From the NCBI GenBank assembly GCA_963645165.1, contig CAVIQT010000040.1:1-10930 (forward strand): a stretch of DNA of 10,930 bases, read 5' to 3'. This DNA is from CAG-533 sp963645165 (GTDB taxonomy: Bacteria; Bacillota_I; Bacilli_A; RF39; UBA660). Both the position numbers and the translations under genes were made by a program. Below, one piece after another: positions 1-7,451 of the stretch. The notes under the pieces were generated by a model, which saw nothing but the letters and a program-made list of their open reading frames with translations, did no database searches and was not told the DNA's origin. Numbering within the stretch: position 1 is the stretch's first letter; each line of letters opens with the position of its first letter.

Positions 1-46
1 GATTTTCATTTGAATTTCCGCTTTTAAAATAAAAACTGAAATAAGT
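1..46 (+). repeat. Left imperfect terminal inverted repeat of the IS remnant
   Basis: Bases 22-46 match the reverse complement of 766-791 at about 22 of 26 aligned positions, including AAAAACTG and AATAAGT blocks. The similarity continues outward at a weaker level: TTTCCGC before TTTTAAA on the left against TTTCGGA before TTTTAAA on the right, and TTTTC near the outer edge. The repeat is therefore roughly 45 bp and imperfect. Confidence 0.65.
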
Positions 47-62
47 GTGTTTATTGTATAAT

Positions 63-721
63 ATGATTGTTTCTTTAAAAAAAAGAAAGGTTATTTCAAA
101 TGGAATATCTCATAATTACAAATTAAAAGAAATTGCCGAAACTTTAGGATTTGATCCTACAAGTATATCTAAAAAAGTAAAGAGGTGGCTTTACGTATGC
201 ACTGGATACAATAAAAAGTATAATAACAAGTGTTGTTTTACAAAATACAAATACGATGCACAAAAAGCCCAAAACAAAGCTGATATTAACTTAATTAATT
301 CAAGAAAAGGTATTAATATTGTTAAGAAACATTTTCAAAAATCGATAATATTATTAAAGCCGGCATTGAAAATAAAGTTATTATAAATAAATCAGTTACT
401 ACTCTTTATAGATACGCGAACAATGTTTATTTAACAGCCAAAAGAATTTATTTACCTTATGCTGTTACTTATAAAAAAAGAAAGCATAATAAAAAGAATG
501 AATATTCTGAAAACAAAATGATTGACAGAACAGGTCATACTTATATTGATTATCTTGCCTACATACACAAAAACCCAGGAATCTATGTCTGACAACTAGA
601 TTTTCTTGGAACAATTAAGACAGATAACAATAATATTTTATCATTCATTCTACAAGACTTATAATTTGTTTTGTTAGATTTAATTAAAAATCCTAATCAA
701 CAAACAGAGATAACTCTGTGA
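63..721 (+). pseudogene. IS30-family transposase pseudogene (frameshifted, truncated)
   Basis: The first part encodes a helix-turn-helix region of the IS30 type, with residues like LKEIAETLGFDPTSISKKVKR (about 124-186). Around the run of five A at 337-341 the frame shifts. The next frame (from 341) continues with IDRTGHTYIDYLAYI, then QLDFLGTIKTD, which resembles the first catalytic Asp region (DF.G) of the DDE core. This frame is broken by TGA at 590-592 and TAA at 662-664, continues with FVLLDLIKNPN and ends at TGA 719-721. The remaining DDE residues are missing. A GTG at 45 could extend the frame upstream, but no good ribosome binding site is visible. It cannot encode an active transposase. 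Confidence 0.75.
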
Positions 722-765
722 GTTTAGCATGCAATAATTTAAAGAAAATTAAAGCAAATTAAAAG

Positions 766-815
766 ACTTATTGCAGTTTTTGTATTTAAAATCCGAAATA
801 AGTCTAGAAAACAAA
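766..815 (-). repeat. Right imperfect terminal inverted repeat of the IS remnant
   Basis: Read on the minus strand, this matches the left end: ACTTATT at 766-772 and CAGTTTTT at 774-781 are the complements of the AATAAGT and AAAAACTG blocks at the left. The outer part (785-797) keeps the TTTAAAA and GAAAT blocks of the left end in inverted order. The exact outer edge is not certain; similarity fades by about position 815. Confidence 0.6.
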
Positions 816-860
816 ACGTTTTTCTACAAACCTGCATTTAGCCTAAAAATTCGCGTATTA

Positions 861-1922
861 TCACTTAGCAAGTCTTATTATATCTTGAATAGTAATATAA
901 ACCATTAAAAGCATTAATAAGAAAAACCCAACTGTATGAAAGATATTTTCTACATTAGGATTAACTTTCTTTCCCTTTATAGCTTCTATTACAACAAATA
1001 ATATTCTGCCTCCATCAAATGCTGGAAATGGCAAAGCATTAATAACTGCTAAATTAATACTTAAATAAGCAGTTAAATATAATATACTTTGAAACCCTAT
1101 CTTCGCACTTTCTCCAACTACACTATACATACCAACTGGTCCAGATAAACTAGATAATCCTAAAGAGCCTTTAATTAATGATATAATAATTAACCACATA
1201 CTTGATACAATAGATCCTAACTTAAAGAAAGCATACTTTACTGCGTTTAAAAATCCCGTATATTTTGTATTTGAAGCACCTACTCCAAATAACTTTTGTT
1301 CATTACCATCTTCATCAGTAGTTATTTTAGGGCTTATTTTATAAGTTTTTGTACTACCATCTTGTTTTAATACCTCAAACTCATATATATTATCTTCACA
1401 CTTTAAATTAATCGCGATAGTAAGTTTATCCCAAGTATTTACTTTAATACCATTAACTTTAGTTATTTTATCACCAGCAACTATTCCAGCTTCACTTATT
1501 GGTGAGTTTTCTGTAACCACTCCAACTACTGTACCTTGATCATTATATCCCCATATTAAAGCTTGAACAAATAAAATTATAAAAGCTAAAATTATATTCA
1601 TCGTAACGCCTGCGATAAGAATTAAAAATCTTTCCCATCTAGACCTATTACACATATATTCACTTTTCTTTAATTTCAAATCTTTATTATCTTCATCAAC
1701 TTCACCCGCCATCGCGCAAAATCCCCCAATTGGAAGTAATCTTAAAGAATACTCAGTTGGATCATTTTTCTTCTTTCTTTTAAAAGAAAATAATTTAGGA
1801 CCCATCCCAATTGCAAACTCACTAACATAAACATGACATGCTTTAGCGGCTAAGAAATGCCCAAACTCATGTACAAATACTAAAACCCCAAGAATTAATA
1901 TTAAATATAATAATGTTAACAT
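861..1922 (-). CDS. rseP: RseP-type site-2 zinc metalloprotease
   Basis: This is a membrane-embedded zinc protease of the S2P/M50B family (RseP/RasP/YluC). It cleaves transmembrane segments such as anti-sigma factors and leftover signal peptides. The HEFGH zinc motif is at residues 18-22 in the first membrane helix. A second helix lies near 98-120, one PDZ domain at about 130-200, a SGPVGM stretch at 260-265, and the third ligand motif NALPFPAFDGGR at 295-306 with Asp303. The last helix is near 330-347. At 353 aa it has normal length for a one-PDZ Gram-positive member. The usual Leu before Asp-Gly is Phe here. The ATG start has AGGAGG five bases upstream and lies 9 bases after cdsA, so it is the last gene of the uppS-cdsA-rseP operon. 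The stop is TGA followed at once by TAA. Confidence 0.95.
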   Translation of the reverse strand: MLTLLYLILILGVLVFVHEFGHFLAAKACHVYVSEFAIGMGPKLFSFKRKKKNDPTEYSLRLLPIGGFCAMAGEVDEDNKDLKLKKSEYMCNRSRWERFLILIAGVTMNIILAFIILFVQALIWGYNDQGTVVGVVTENSPISEAGIVAGDKITKVNGIKVNTWDKLTIAINLKCEDNIYEFEVLKQDGSTKTYKISPKITTDEDGNEQKLFGVGASNTKYTGFLNAVKYAFFKLGSIVSSMWLIIISLIKGSLGLSSLSGPVGMYSVVGESAKIGFQSILYLTAYLSINLAVINALPFPAFDGGRILFVVIEAIKGKKVNPNVENIFHTVGFFLLMLLMVYITIQDIIRLAK

Positions 1923-1931
1923 TTTCCCCTC

Positions 1932-2714
1932 CTATAACATATTTATAAAAAGCATAAACGCTATTGCAACAAATAATTGACTATCTATTCTATCTAGTAC
2001 TCCTCCATGACCAGGAATTAAATTACTAAAATCTTTTATATCATGATTTCTTTTTATCGCACTAAAGAATAAATCTCCTAAATGACTTACTATTGTCAGT
2101 ATTAATATTATTCCCATTAATTTAAAAATATTAATATTACCAATAAAAGTTACATAATAAACACACATCATAAATGTCCCCATAAATGAACCTGTAATAA
2201 ACCCCTCTAAACTCTTTTTAGGGCTTATCGCTGTTACTTTATGTTTACCTATAAGCATACCACCAATATATGCAAAAGTATCTGTAATAATAGGTATTAA
2301 TATCATAAATAAGAAATACTTAAGACCCATACTTCTAATTAAAATCATATAATTTAAACCTAATCCTACTAAAAATATAAAACCAAATAATTTAAAAGCA
2401 TCACTAGTAATATATTTTTTCTTTTCTTGATAAAAAATTACTGGAATAAATACAATTAACATCATAATAGATAATACTTTATAATTAAGACCAAATGCAA
2501 TAGTATTACTATCAAAATTACTATATATTAATGATATTAAAGCTAAAAAACCTAAAAATCTAACTACTAAAGGATACTTATATAAACTAATAATTTCCTT
2601 ATAGGCAAAGATACTTATTGCTCCTACACAAAGCGCAAAAGGTTTACCACCCAAAATTAAAAATGGAACTAATATAAGTATTAAAACAGCTGCACTTATT
2701 ACTCTTTTTTTCAT
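1932..2714 (-). CDS. cdsA: Phosphatidate cytidylyltransferase
   Basis: The enzyme makes CDP-diacylglycerol from CTP and phosphatidic acid, the entry point to phosphatidylglycerol and cardiolipin. The 260-residue protein is strongly hydrophobic, with several predicted membrane helices. It ends with the CDP-alcohol signature: SHLGDLFFSAIKR at 210-222 followed by NLIPGHGGVLDRIDS at 231-245. The conserved middle block ITDTFAYIGG (143-152) with SPKKSLEG (164-171) is also present. The ATG shares one base with the uppS stop codon (TAATG), and the GGAGG six bases upstream lies inside the last codons of uppS, so the two are translationally coupled. Length and motifs are typical of the family. Confidence 0.95.
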   Translation of the reverse strand: MKKRVISAAVLILILVPFLILGGKPFALCVGAISIFAYKEIISLYKYPLVVRFLGFLALISLIYSNFDSNTIAFGLNYKVLSIMMLIVFIPVIFYQEKKKYITSDAFKLFGFIFLVGLGLNYMILIRSMGLKYFLFMILIPIITDTFAYIGGMLIGKHKVTAISPKKSLEGFITGSFMGTFMMCVYYVTFIGNINIFKLMGIILILTIVSHLGDLFFSAIKRNHDIKDFSNLIPGHGGVLDRIDSQLFVAIAFMLFINML

Positions 2715-3397
2715 TAATTACCTCCAAATCTTCTATGACGATTATTATATTCTTCTATTGCTTTATCAAATTCATCATTATTAAAGTCAGGAAAATAAAC
2801 TTTAGGAAAATATAACTCCGCATAACTTATTTGCCATAACATAAAATTTGATATTCTCATCTCTCCACTAGTTCTAATAACAAAATCTAAATCAGGTAAA
2901 TCTTGATATAAACACTTACTAAAGTTTTCTTCATTTACCTCTAAATTACTTTCATTTAACTTCTTTATCGCATCAATTATTTCTGCTCTACCCCCATAAT
3001 TTAAACAAACATTTAAAACTCCGCCAGTATTATTTTTAGTCATTCCCATTACTTTACATATACACTGCCATACATTATCTTTAAGTCTTTCCCTTTGACC
3101 AGAAAACACTATTTTAATATTATGCTCATCTAACTCTTTAGCTCTTTCATTAAAAAACTTAATAATAAGTCCCATTAAATAACCAACTTCTTCTTCAGAA
3201 CGATTAAAATTTTCTGTTGAAAAAGCATATATACTTAAATATTTTACCCCAGTATTAAATACATGTTTAGCAAGTTCCATTATATTATTAGCGCCAGCTA
3301 GATGTCCATCAATAGTCTTTTTGCCTCTTTCTTTTGCCCAGCGTCTATTGCCATCCATGATAATTCCAACATGATTTGGTATTTTTAACTCATTCAT
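2714..3397 (-). CDS. uppS: Isoprenyl transferase (undecaprenyl diphosphate synthase)
   Basis: This cytosolic cis-prenyltransferase extends farnesyl diphosphate with isopentenyl diphosphate to give the C55 lipid carrier used for peptidoglycan and other wall polymers. The diphosphate-binding motif GIIMDGNRRWAK is at residues 11-22, with catalytic Asp15. Further conserved blocks are YAFSTENFNR (57-66), LNYGGR and the RTSGEMRISNFMLWQISYAEL block near 175-195. The protein ends in the family tail RRFGG plus one Asn. At 227 aa it is slightly short but complete. The ATG is preceded by AGGGTG five bases upstream. It is the first gene of the operon; its promoter is at 3415-3443. The frr and tsf genes often found upstream in Firmicutes are replaced by an ABC exporter operon. 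Confidence 0.95.
   Translation of the reverse strand: MNELKIPNHVGIIMDGNRRWAKERGKKTIDGHLAGANNIMELAKHVFNTGVKYLSIYAFSTENFNRSEEEVGYLMGLIIKFFNERAKELDEHNIKIVFSGQRERLKDNVWQCICKVMGMTKNNTGGVLNVCLNYGGRAEIIDAIKKLNESNLEVNEENFSKCLYQDLPDLDFVIRTSGEMRISNFMLWQISYAELYFPKVYFPDFNNDEFDKAIEEYNNRHRRFGGN
2721..2725 (-). promoter_or_regulatory. cdsA ribosome binding site inside uppS
   Basis: GGAGG (continuing as GGAGGT) lies six bases before the cdsA ATG. These bases are also the codons for the Gly-Gly end of UppS, so one stretch serves as both the C-terminal motif and the Shine-Dalgarno sequence. Confidence 0.8.
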
Positions 3398-3414
3398 ATT
3401 TTCACCCTAAAAGT

Positions 3415-3443
3415 ATTATATACTTATTTTATCTTAAAAGCAA
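3415..3443 (-). promoter_or_regulatory. Sigma-A-like promoter of uppS-cdsA-rseP
   Basis: On the minus strand the -35 hexamer TTGCTT (3438-3443) is separated by 17 bases from a perfect TATAAT -10 box (3415-3420). The expected start is about 7 bases downstream, leaving a short leader before the uppS ATG at 3397. The -35 box overlaps the U-tract of the terminator at 3442-3473. The -35 matches only the TTG part of the consensus, so the call rests mainly on the -10 box and the spacing. Confidence 0.6.
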
Positions 3444-3473
3444 AGAAAAAGGACTATCTTTTTAAATAATCCT
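3442..3473 (-). terminator. Rho-independent terminator of the ABC exporter operon
   Basis: On the minus strand a 10-bp stem (AGGATTATTT with AGATAGTCCT, two G-T pairs) closes on an AAAA loop and is followed by TTTTCTTT. It starts about 10 bases after the stop of the second ABC gene, so it ends that operon and insulates uppS. Confidence 0.85.
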
Positions 3474-3483
3474 AAGTACTTTA

Positions 3484-5598
3484 CTATTCATTAGTAAACT
3501 GAGCATTATAAAGTTTAGCATAAAACCCATTTTTCTCTAAAAGTTCTTCATGAGTTCCTTGTTCAATAATATTTCCCTCATTCATAACTAAGATCAAATC
3601 AGCATTTTTAATTGTAGATAATCTATGTGCAATAATAAATGATGTTTTATTTTTAGATAACTTATCCATTGCTTTTTGTACTAATTCCTCAGTTCTAGTA
3701 TCTACATTACTTGTTGCTTCATCTAATATCAAAAATGGTGCATTTTCCATCATTCCTCTAGCAATAGTTAAAAGCTGTCTTTGACCAGATGAAACACTAT
3801 CATTATCACTTAAATAAGAATCATAACCATTAGGTAGTGTCTTAATAAAATGATCAACTCCAACATACTTACATACTTTATAAATATCTTCATCACTTAT
3901 ATCTTTCATATTATAAACTATATTTTCTTTTATAGTTCCTTCAAATAACCAAGTATCTTGTAAAACCATAGTAAATAATTCATGAATATTATCTCTTGTT
4001 AAATCTTTTGCATTTATACCATCAATATAAATATCCCCATCTTGTATCTCATAAAATCTCATTAATAAATTAACTAAAGTAGTCTTACCAGCTCCAGTGG
4101 GACCAACTATTGCTATTTTTTCACCCTTTTTAGCCTTTAAAGAGAAATTTGTAATAGTATCTTTATCATTACCATCATATCTAAAATAAACATTTTTAAA
4201 TTCAATATTCCCTTTAGCATCTTCCTTAGAAAGTCTAATTTTTTTATCACTTTCATCACTTAATTCTTCTTCATCTAATATTTCAAAAACTCTCTCACTA
4301 GCAGCCGCTACTTGCTGCATACTTGATGCTGCCTGCGCTATTTGTGATAGTGGTGATGTAAATAATCTAACATATATAATAAACGCTATAATAGTGCCAA
4401 AACTAATTATCCCTTTAGTTGCTAATACTGCCCCTACTATGCATACTGCTACATAACCTAAATTACCAATAAACTGCATCATTGGTGGCATTAAACCAGA
4501 TAAAAACTGACTAATAAAATTGGCTTTATAAACTCTATTATTTAAATCATCAAATTTTTCTTCAAAAACATCCTCTGCATTATATGCTTTTATAACATTC
4601 ATTCCTGAATATGCTTCCTCAATATGAGCATTTAACTTACCAAGTTCTTCCTGCTTTAAAGCAAAATACTTTTGGCTCTTGGATAAAACAAGTCCCATAA
4701 ATATAAAACCAAATAAAGATGCAAATATAGCAGTAAGAGCCATTAAATAATTAGTTACAAACATCATAATAATACTACCTATAAATAAAGTAACTGAAGC
4801 AACTAACGTAGAAAGAGAACTATTCATAGACTGAGCTATTACATCAATATCATTAGTAATTCTAGATAAAATATCCCCTATTTGATTCTTATCAAAATAC
4901 TTTAAAGGTAATTTATTAATCTTTAATACAACTTTCTCTCTTAAATTTTTAGCAAACCTATTAGATACTATAGTCATTGAAATACCTTCAAAATATTCAA
5001 ATACGGTACTAAGCATAAACATTACAAAACATATAATAGCTAAATTCTTAACCCTTACTAAATTAACATCAGTAGATAATACCTTTTGAACATTTATAGG
5101 AAGATTCTTAAGTTCCTCACTCATCTTTTTAGTATCATTATTTAAACTTGCTATCTTCATTAAATTAATTTGATCATCTGTAGTAATCATAACCCCATCT
5201 ATTTCATAAGGAATAAATATATCATTTATTAAATTAATAGATAAAACAGTATAATCTTTAGTTTTTATAAATGATATTAAACTTTGACAATCTTCACTAT
5301 TTATATCAGTACAATATTTTTTCTGTAAAGATTTAATATTTTCTTCACTAAAAGCATTAGTCATTTTTTCTTCTATAGTTCTTAAATTATCTTTATTTAC
5401 TACTAAAGAAGAAGAAACTTCATCAACCACCTTAGATAAATACTTAGGTGAAACAATAGATAATATCGCTCCAAATATAGCTAAAACCATCGCCACTATA
5501 ATTAAAACTTTAAAATCTTTTAAAGAAATTAATAATCTTTTTAAAGAACCTTTTAAATCCTTTGCTTTTTCTAAACTATTACCTCTTTCTCTATGCAT
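3484..5598 (-). CDS. ABC exporter subunit with consensus NBD (TM288-like)
   Basis: This is a half-transporter with an N-terminal membrane domain and a C-terminal ATPase domain, the partner of the gene just upstream. Numbered from the ATG at 5598 (704 aa): Walker A GPTGAGKT at 499-506, Q-loop Gln547, Walker B FLILDE with catalytic Glu627, and H-loop His658 (IIAHRLSTI). The signature is degenerate, VSSGQ at 602-606 instead of LSGGQ. This pattern fits the subunit that supplies the active Walker sites of a heterodimer such as TM287/288 or LmrCD. A large hydrophilic insert at about 62-180, with Cys96 and Cys104, lies between helices 1 and 2 and should be outside the cell. It makes the protein about 100 residues longer than usual. 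A TTG at 5604 would extend it by two residues, but AAAGGA sits 8 bases before the ATG. It overlaps the upstream gene by 8 bases. Substrate is unknown (drug or lipid). Confidence 0.9.
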   Translation of the reverse strand: MHRERGNSLEKAKDLKGSLKRLLISLKDFKVLIIVAMVLAIFGAILSIVSPKYLSKVVDEVSSSLVVNKDNLRTIEEKMTNAFSEENIKSLQKKYCTDINSEDCQSLISFIKTKDYTVLSINLINDIFIPYEIDGVMITTDDQINLMKIASLNNDTKKMSEELKNLPINVQKVLSTDVNLVRVKNLAIICFVMFMLSTVFEYFEGISMTIVSNRFAKNLREKVVLKINKLPLKYFDKNQIGDILSRITNDIDVIAQSMNSSLSTLVASVTLFIGSIIMMFVTNYLMALTAIFASLFGFIFMGLVLSKSQKYFALKQEELGKLNAHIEEAYSGMNVIKAYNAEDVFEEKFDDLNNRVYKANFISQFLSGLMPPMMQFIGNLGYVAVCIVGAVLATKGIISFGTIIAFIIYVRLFTSPLSQIAQAASSMQQVAAASERVFEILDEEELSDESDKKIRLSKEDAKGNIEFKNVYFRYDGNDKDTITNFSLKAKKGEKIAIVGPTGAGKTTLVNLLMRFYEIQDGDIYIDGINAKDLTRDNIHELFTMVLQDTWLFEGTIKENIVYNMKDISDEDIYKVCKYVGVDHFIKTLPNGYDSYLSDNDSVSSGQRQLLTIARGMMENAPFLILDEATSNVDTRTEELVQKAMDKLSKNKTSFIIAHRLSTIKNADLILVMNEGNIIEQGTHEELLEKNGFYAKLYNAQFTNE

Positions 5599-7351
5599 TT
5601 TCAAGTTCCTTTCTAGATAACTGTGATAAAGCTATTTGCTTATATACTTCACAATTTTTCATAAGTTCCTGATGCGAACCAATCCCCGCACACTTACCTT
5701 CATCTAAAACTACAATTTTATCTGCATGAAGAATAGTACCAATACGGCTAGCCACAATTAAAGTGCAAGCATCTTTAGTTGTCTTCTTTAAATTACTTCT
5801 AACCTCTTGATCAGTTTTATAATCAAGTGCTGAAAAAGAATCATCAAAAACATAAATATCAGGATTTTTATATACTGATCTCGCAATTGCTAATCTTTGC
5901 TTTTGACCACCAGAAATATTAGTGCCACCTCTTGCTATATAAGTATCATAATCTTTATCCATCTTTAAAATAAACTCTTCTGCTTCACTTACTTTAGATG
6001 CCCTCTTAATCATATCTATATTTTGCACTTTATCTGCTAAAGCAATATTATCTTTAACACTACCACTAAATAAAACTGCCTTTTGAGGAACATAACCAAA
6101 CTTACTATATAAATAATTTAAATTATAATCTTTAATATTCTTACCATTAATAAGTACTTCTCCTTTAGTTACATCATAAAATCTTAAAACTAAATTAACT
6201 AAAGTACTTTTACCACTACCAGTTGAACCTATAAATGCGACAGTTTCTCCCTTATTAACTTTAAATGAAATATCTTTTAATACCTCTTCTTCTGCATCAG
6301 GATATTTAAAAGATACATTTTTAAATTCTACCGATATATCAGAATTTTCCTCATCTTTATTATGTATTAATGCTCCACTTTTTACATTTATATCAGTATC
6401 TAATACTTCATTTATTCTCTTAGCAGAAACTGTTGCTCTAGGCATTAAAACAAATATTACCGCTAGCATTAAAAATGACATTATAACCTGCGTAGCATAA
6501 GAAGTAAATACCACCATATCGCTAAATATCATTATTTTATCATACATAATTGAATTATTAATAAGTGTCGCACCTACAAAATAAATAGCAAGTGGAAGCA
6601 TATGCATTATTAAATACATAACTGGCATTAAAATAGAAAATGTCTTTTGATTAAATAACTGCTGATTAGTTAAATCATTATTAACCTTAGCAAACTTTTC
6701 CTCTTGATACTTTTCTGCATTAAAAGCTCTAACTACCCTTATACCAGTTAAATTTTCTCTTGTAACACTATTTATCTTATCTGTTAACTTCTGTACAATT
6801 TTAAACTTAGGAAACACTATTAAAGTAATAGTTATAATAGTTATTAATAATATAACTACTGCTATACCTGTAATAACACTAAACTCAAAATTTTTATTTA
6901 CGATCTTATTAATTGCCCATATTGCCATAATTGGAGCCTTTATTAATAATTGAAGTCCCATCCCTAAAACCATCTCTAGCTGAGTAATATCATTTGTAGT
7001 TCTAGTAATTAAACTACTAGTACTAAACTTCTTTATCTCACCAGAACTTAAACTTTCCACCTTACGATAAAGCTTACTTCTAGTATTAAGTGAAAAATCA
7101 GACGAAACTTTTGCCATTAAAAAACCTACAATAACTGCAAGAACTAAACTACCAAAAGCACATAAAAGCATATATCCCCCATTAAGAAGAATATCCCTCA
7201 TCTCACTACCATCTGTTTGAACTAACATAGTAATTTCACTCATATAATCAGGCATCTTTAAATCTAAATAAACCTGAAAAACAATAAATAAAACCGCTAT
7301 TAAAAATAATATCCAATCTTTAAATTTTAAATTTTTAAATAATCTTATCAT
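5591..7351 (-). CDS. ABC exporter subunit with degenerate NBD (TM287-like)
   Basis: This is the first gene of a two-gene exporter operon, 586 aa with the usual six-helix membrane domain (first helix about 12-30) and a C-terminal ATPase domain. Walker A is GSTGSGKS (375-382), the Q-loop is Gln423 and the signature is canonical, ISGGQ (479-483). The residue after Walker B is Asp504 instead of Glu (FDDSFSALD), and the switch His is replaced by Ser535 (VASRIGTI). So the signature is intact while the catalytic residues are not, the mirror image of the partner gene. In heterodimeric exporters this leaves one active and one degenerate ATP site. The family includes multidrug and lipid exporters; the cargo here cannot be read from sequence. 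The ATG has AAAGGA 4 bases upstream and follows a strong promoter and palindrome. Confidence 0.9.
   Translation of the reverse strand: MIRLFKNLKFKDWILFLIAVLFIVFQVYLDLKMPDYMSEITMLVQTDGSEMRDILLNGGYMLLCAFGSLVLAVIVGFLMAKVSSDFSLNTRSKLYRKVESLSSGEIKKFSTSSLITRTTNDITQLEMVLGMGLQLLIKAPIMAIWAINKIVNKNFEFSVITGIAVVILLITIITITLIVFPKFKIVQKLTDKINSVTRENLTGIRVVRAFNAEKYQEEKFAKVNNDLTNQQLFNQKTFSILMPVMYLIMHMLPLAIYFVGATLINNSIMYDKIMIFSDMVVFTSYATQVIMSFLMLAVIFVLMPRATVSAKRINEVLDTDINVKSGALIHNKDEENSDISVEFKNVSFKYPDAEEEVLKDISFKVNKGETVAFIGSTGSGKSTLVNLVLRFYDVTKGEVLINGKNIKDYNLNYLYSKFGYVPQKAVLFSGSVKDNIALADKVQNIDMIKRASKVSEAEEFILKMDKDYDTYIARGGTNISGGQKQRLAIARSVYKNPDIYVFDDSFSALDYKTDQEVRSNLKKTTKDACTLIVASRIGTILHADKIVVLDEGKCAGIGSHQELMKNCEVYKQIALSQLSRKELENA
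5607..5612 (-). promoter_or_regulatory. Ribosome binding site deciding the second ABC gene start
   Basis: AAAGGA lies 8 bases before the ATG at 5598 but only 2 bases before the alternative TTG at 5604. Spacing therefore favours the ATG, giving an 8-base overlap (ATGCATAG) with the upstream gene. Confidence 0.65.
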
Positions 7352-7363
7352 ATAATCCTTTCT

Positions 7364-7384
7364 TAATCTAACACTGTTAGATTA
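7364..7384. promoter_or_regulatory. Palindromic operator over the ABC operon start site
   Basis: A perfect inverted repeat has 10-base arms (TAATCTAACA and TGTTAGATTA) around a single central base. It overlaps the last four bases of the -10 box and contains the expected transcription start. This is the classic place for a dimeric repressor. The size and AT-rich arms suit MarR- or TetR-type regulators, but the family is an inference. No regulator gene lies in the window. Confidence 0.75.
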
Positions 7385-7409
7385 TATCTCTACTTTTATA
7401 TAAAGTCAA
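7381..7409 (-). promoter_or_regulatory. Sigma-A promoter of the ABC exporter operon
   Basis: On the minus strand TTGACT (7404-7409), a 17-base spacer and TATAAT (7381-7386) form a near-consensus vegetative promoter. The start is expected near 7374, at the centre of the palindrome, giving a leader of about 22 bases before the ATG. Confidence 0.85.
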
Positions 7410-7411
7410 TT

Positions 7412-7443
7412 AAAAAAAGAAAGTTTATTACTAACTAAACCTC
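7412..7443 (-). terminator. Possible terminator after the ATPase gene
   Basis: On the minus strand GAGGTTTA pairs with TAAACTTT (8 bp, including two G-T pairs) around an 8-base loop, followed by CTTTTTTT. It begins 8 bases after the ATPase stop and lies just before the ABC promoter. The stem is weak, so this is a moderate call. Confidence 0.45.
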
Positions 7444-7451
7444 TTTTATAT

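Larger units (their letters stand above)
1..815 (+). mobile_element. Degenerate IS30-like insertion sequence remnant
   Basis: The stretch carries inverted ends (1-46 and about 766-815) around a broken transposase reading frame on the plus strand, opposite to every intact gene here. A complete IS30-type element is usually about 1.0-1.2 kb with one transposase gene. This one is about 0.8 kb and lacks the second half of the transposase, so it has suffered an internal deletion as well as point decay. It lies immediately downstream of rseP. The outer boundary is uncertain because the left end coincides with the window edge. No target-site duplication can be seen. Family assignment rests on the remembered pattern of IS30-type transposases, not on a search. 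Confidence 0.7.

Noticed and set aside
590..592. In-frame TGA in the transposase and a TGA-TAA tandem at the rseP stop, suggesting TGA might encode Trp
   Set aside because: Trp is written TGG in all intact genes (for example TGG-TGG in the partial surface protein), long frames are not broken by TGA, and the transposase also carries a TAA and a frameshift, so decay explains it.
704..719. Hairpin ACAGAG-ATAA-CTCTGT as a terminator for rseP
   Set aside because: The 6-bp stem lies about 140 bases past the stop inside the decayed transposase and is followed only by TTTGTTG; too weak to call.
804..828. Hairpin TAGAAAA...TTTTCTA downstream of rseP as its terminator
   Set aside because: The stem is only A/T-rich with 7 pairs and an 8-base loop, and no U-tract follows on the minus strand.
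412..858. Inverted 9-mers ATACGCGAA (412-420) and TTCGCGTAT (850-858)
   Set aside because: One copy lies in transposase coding sequence and the other outside the inverted end; nothing else links them, so chance is likely.
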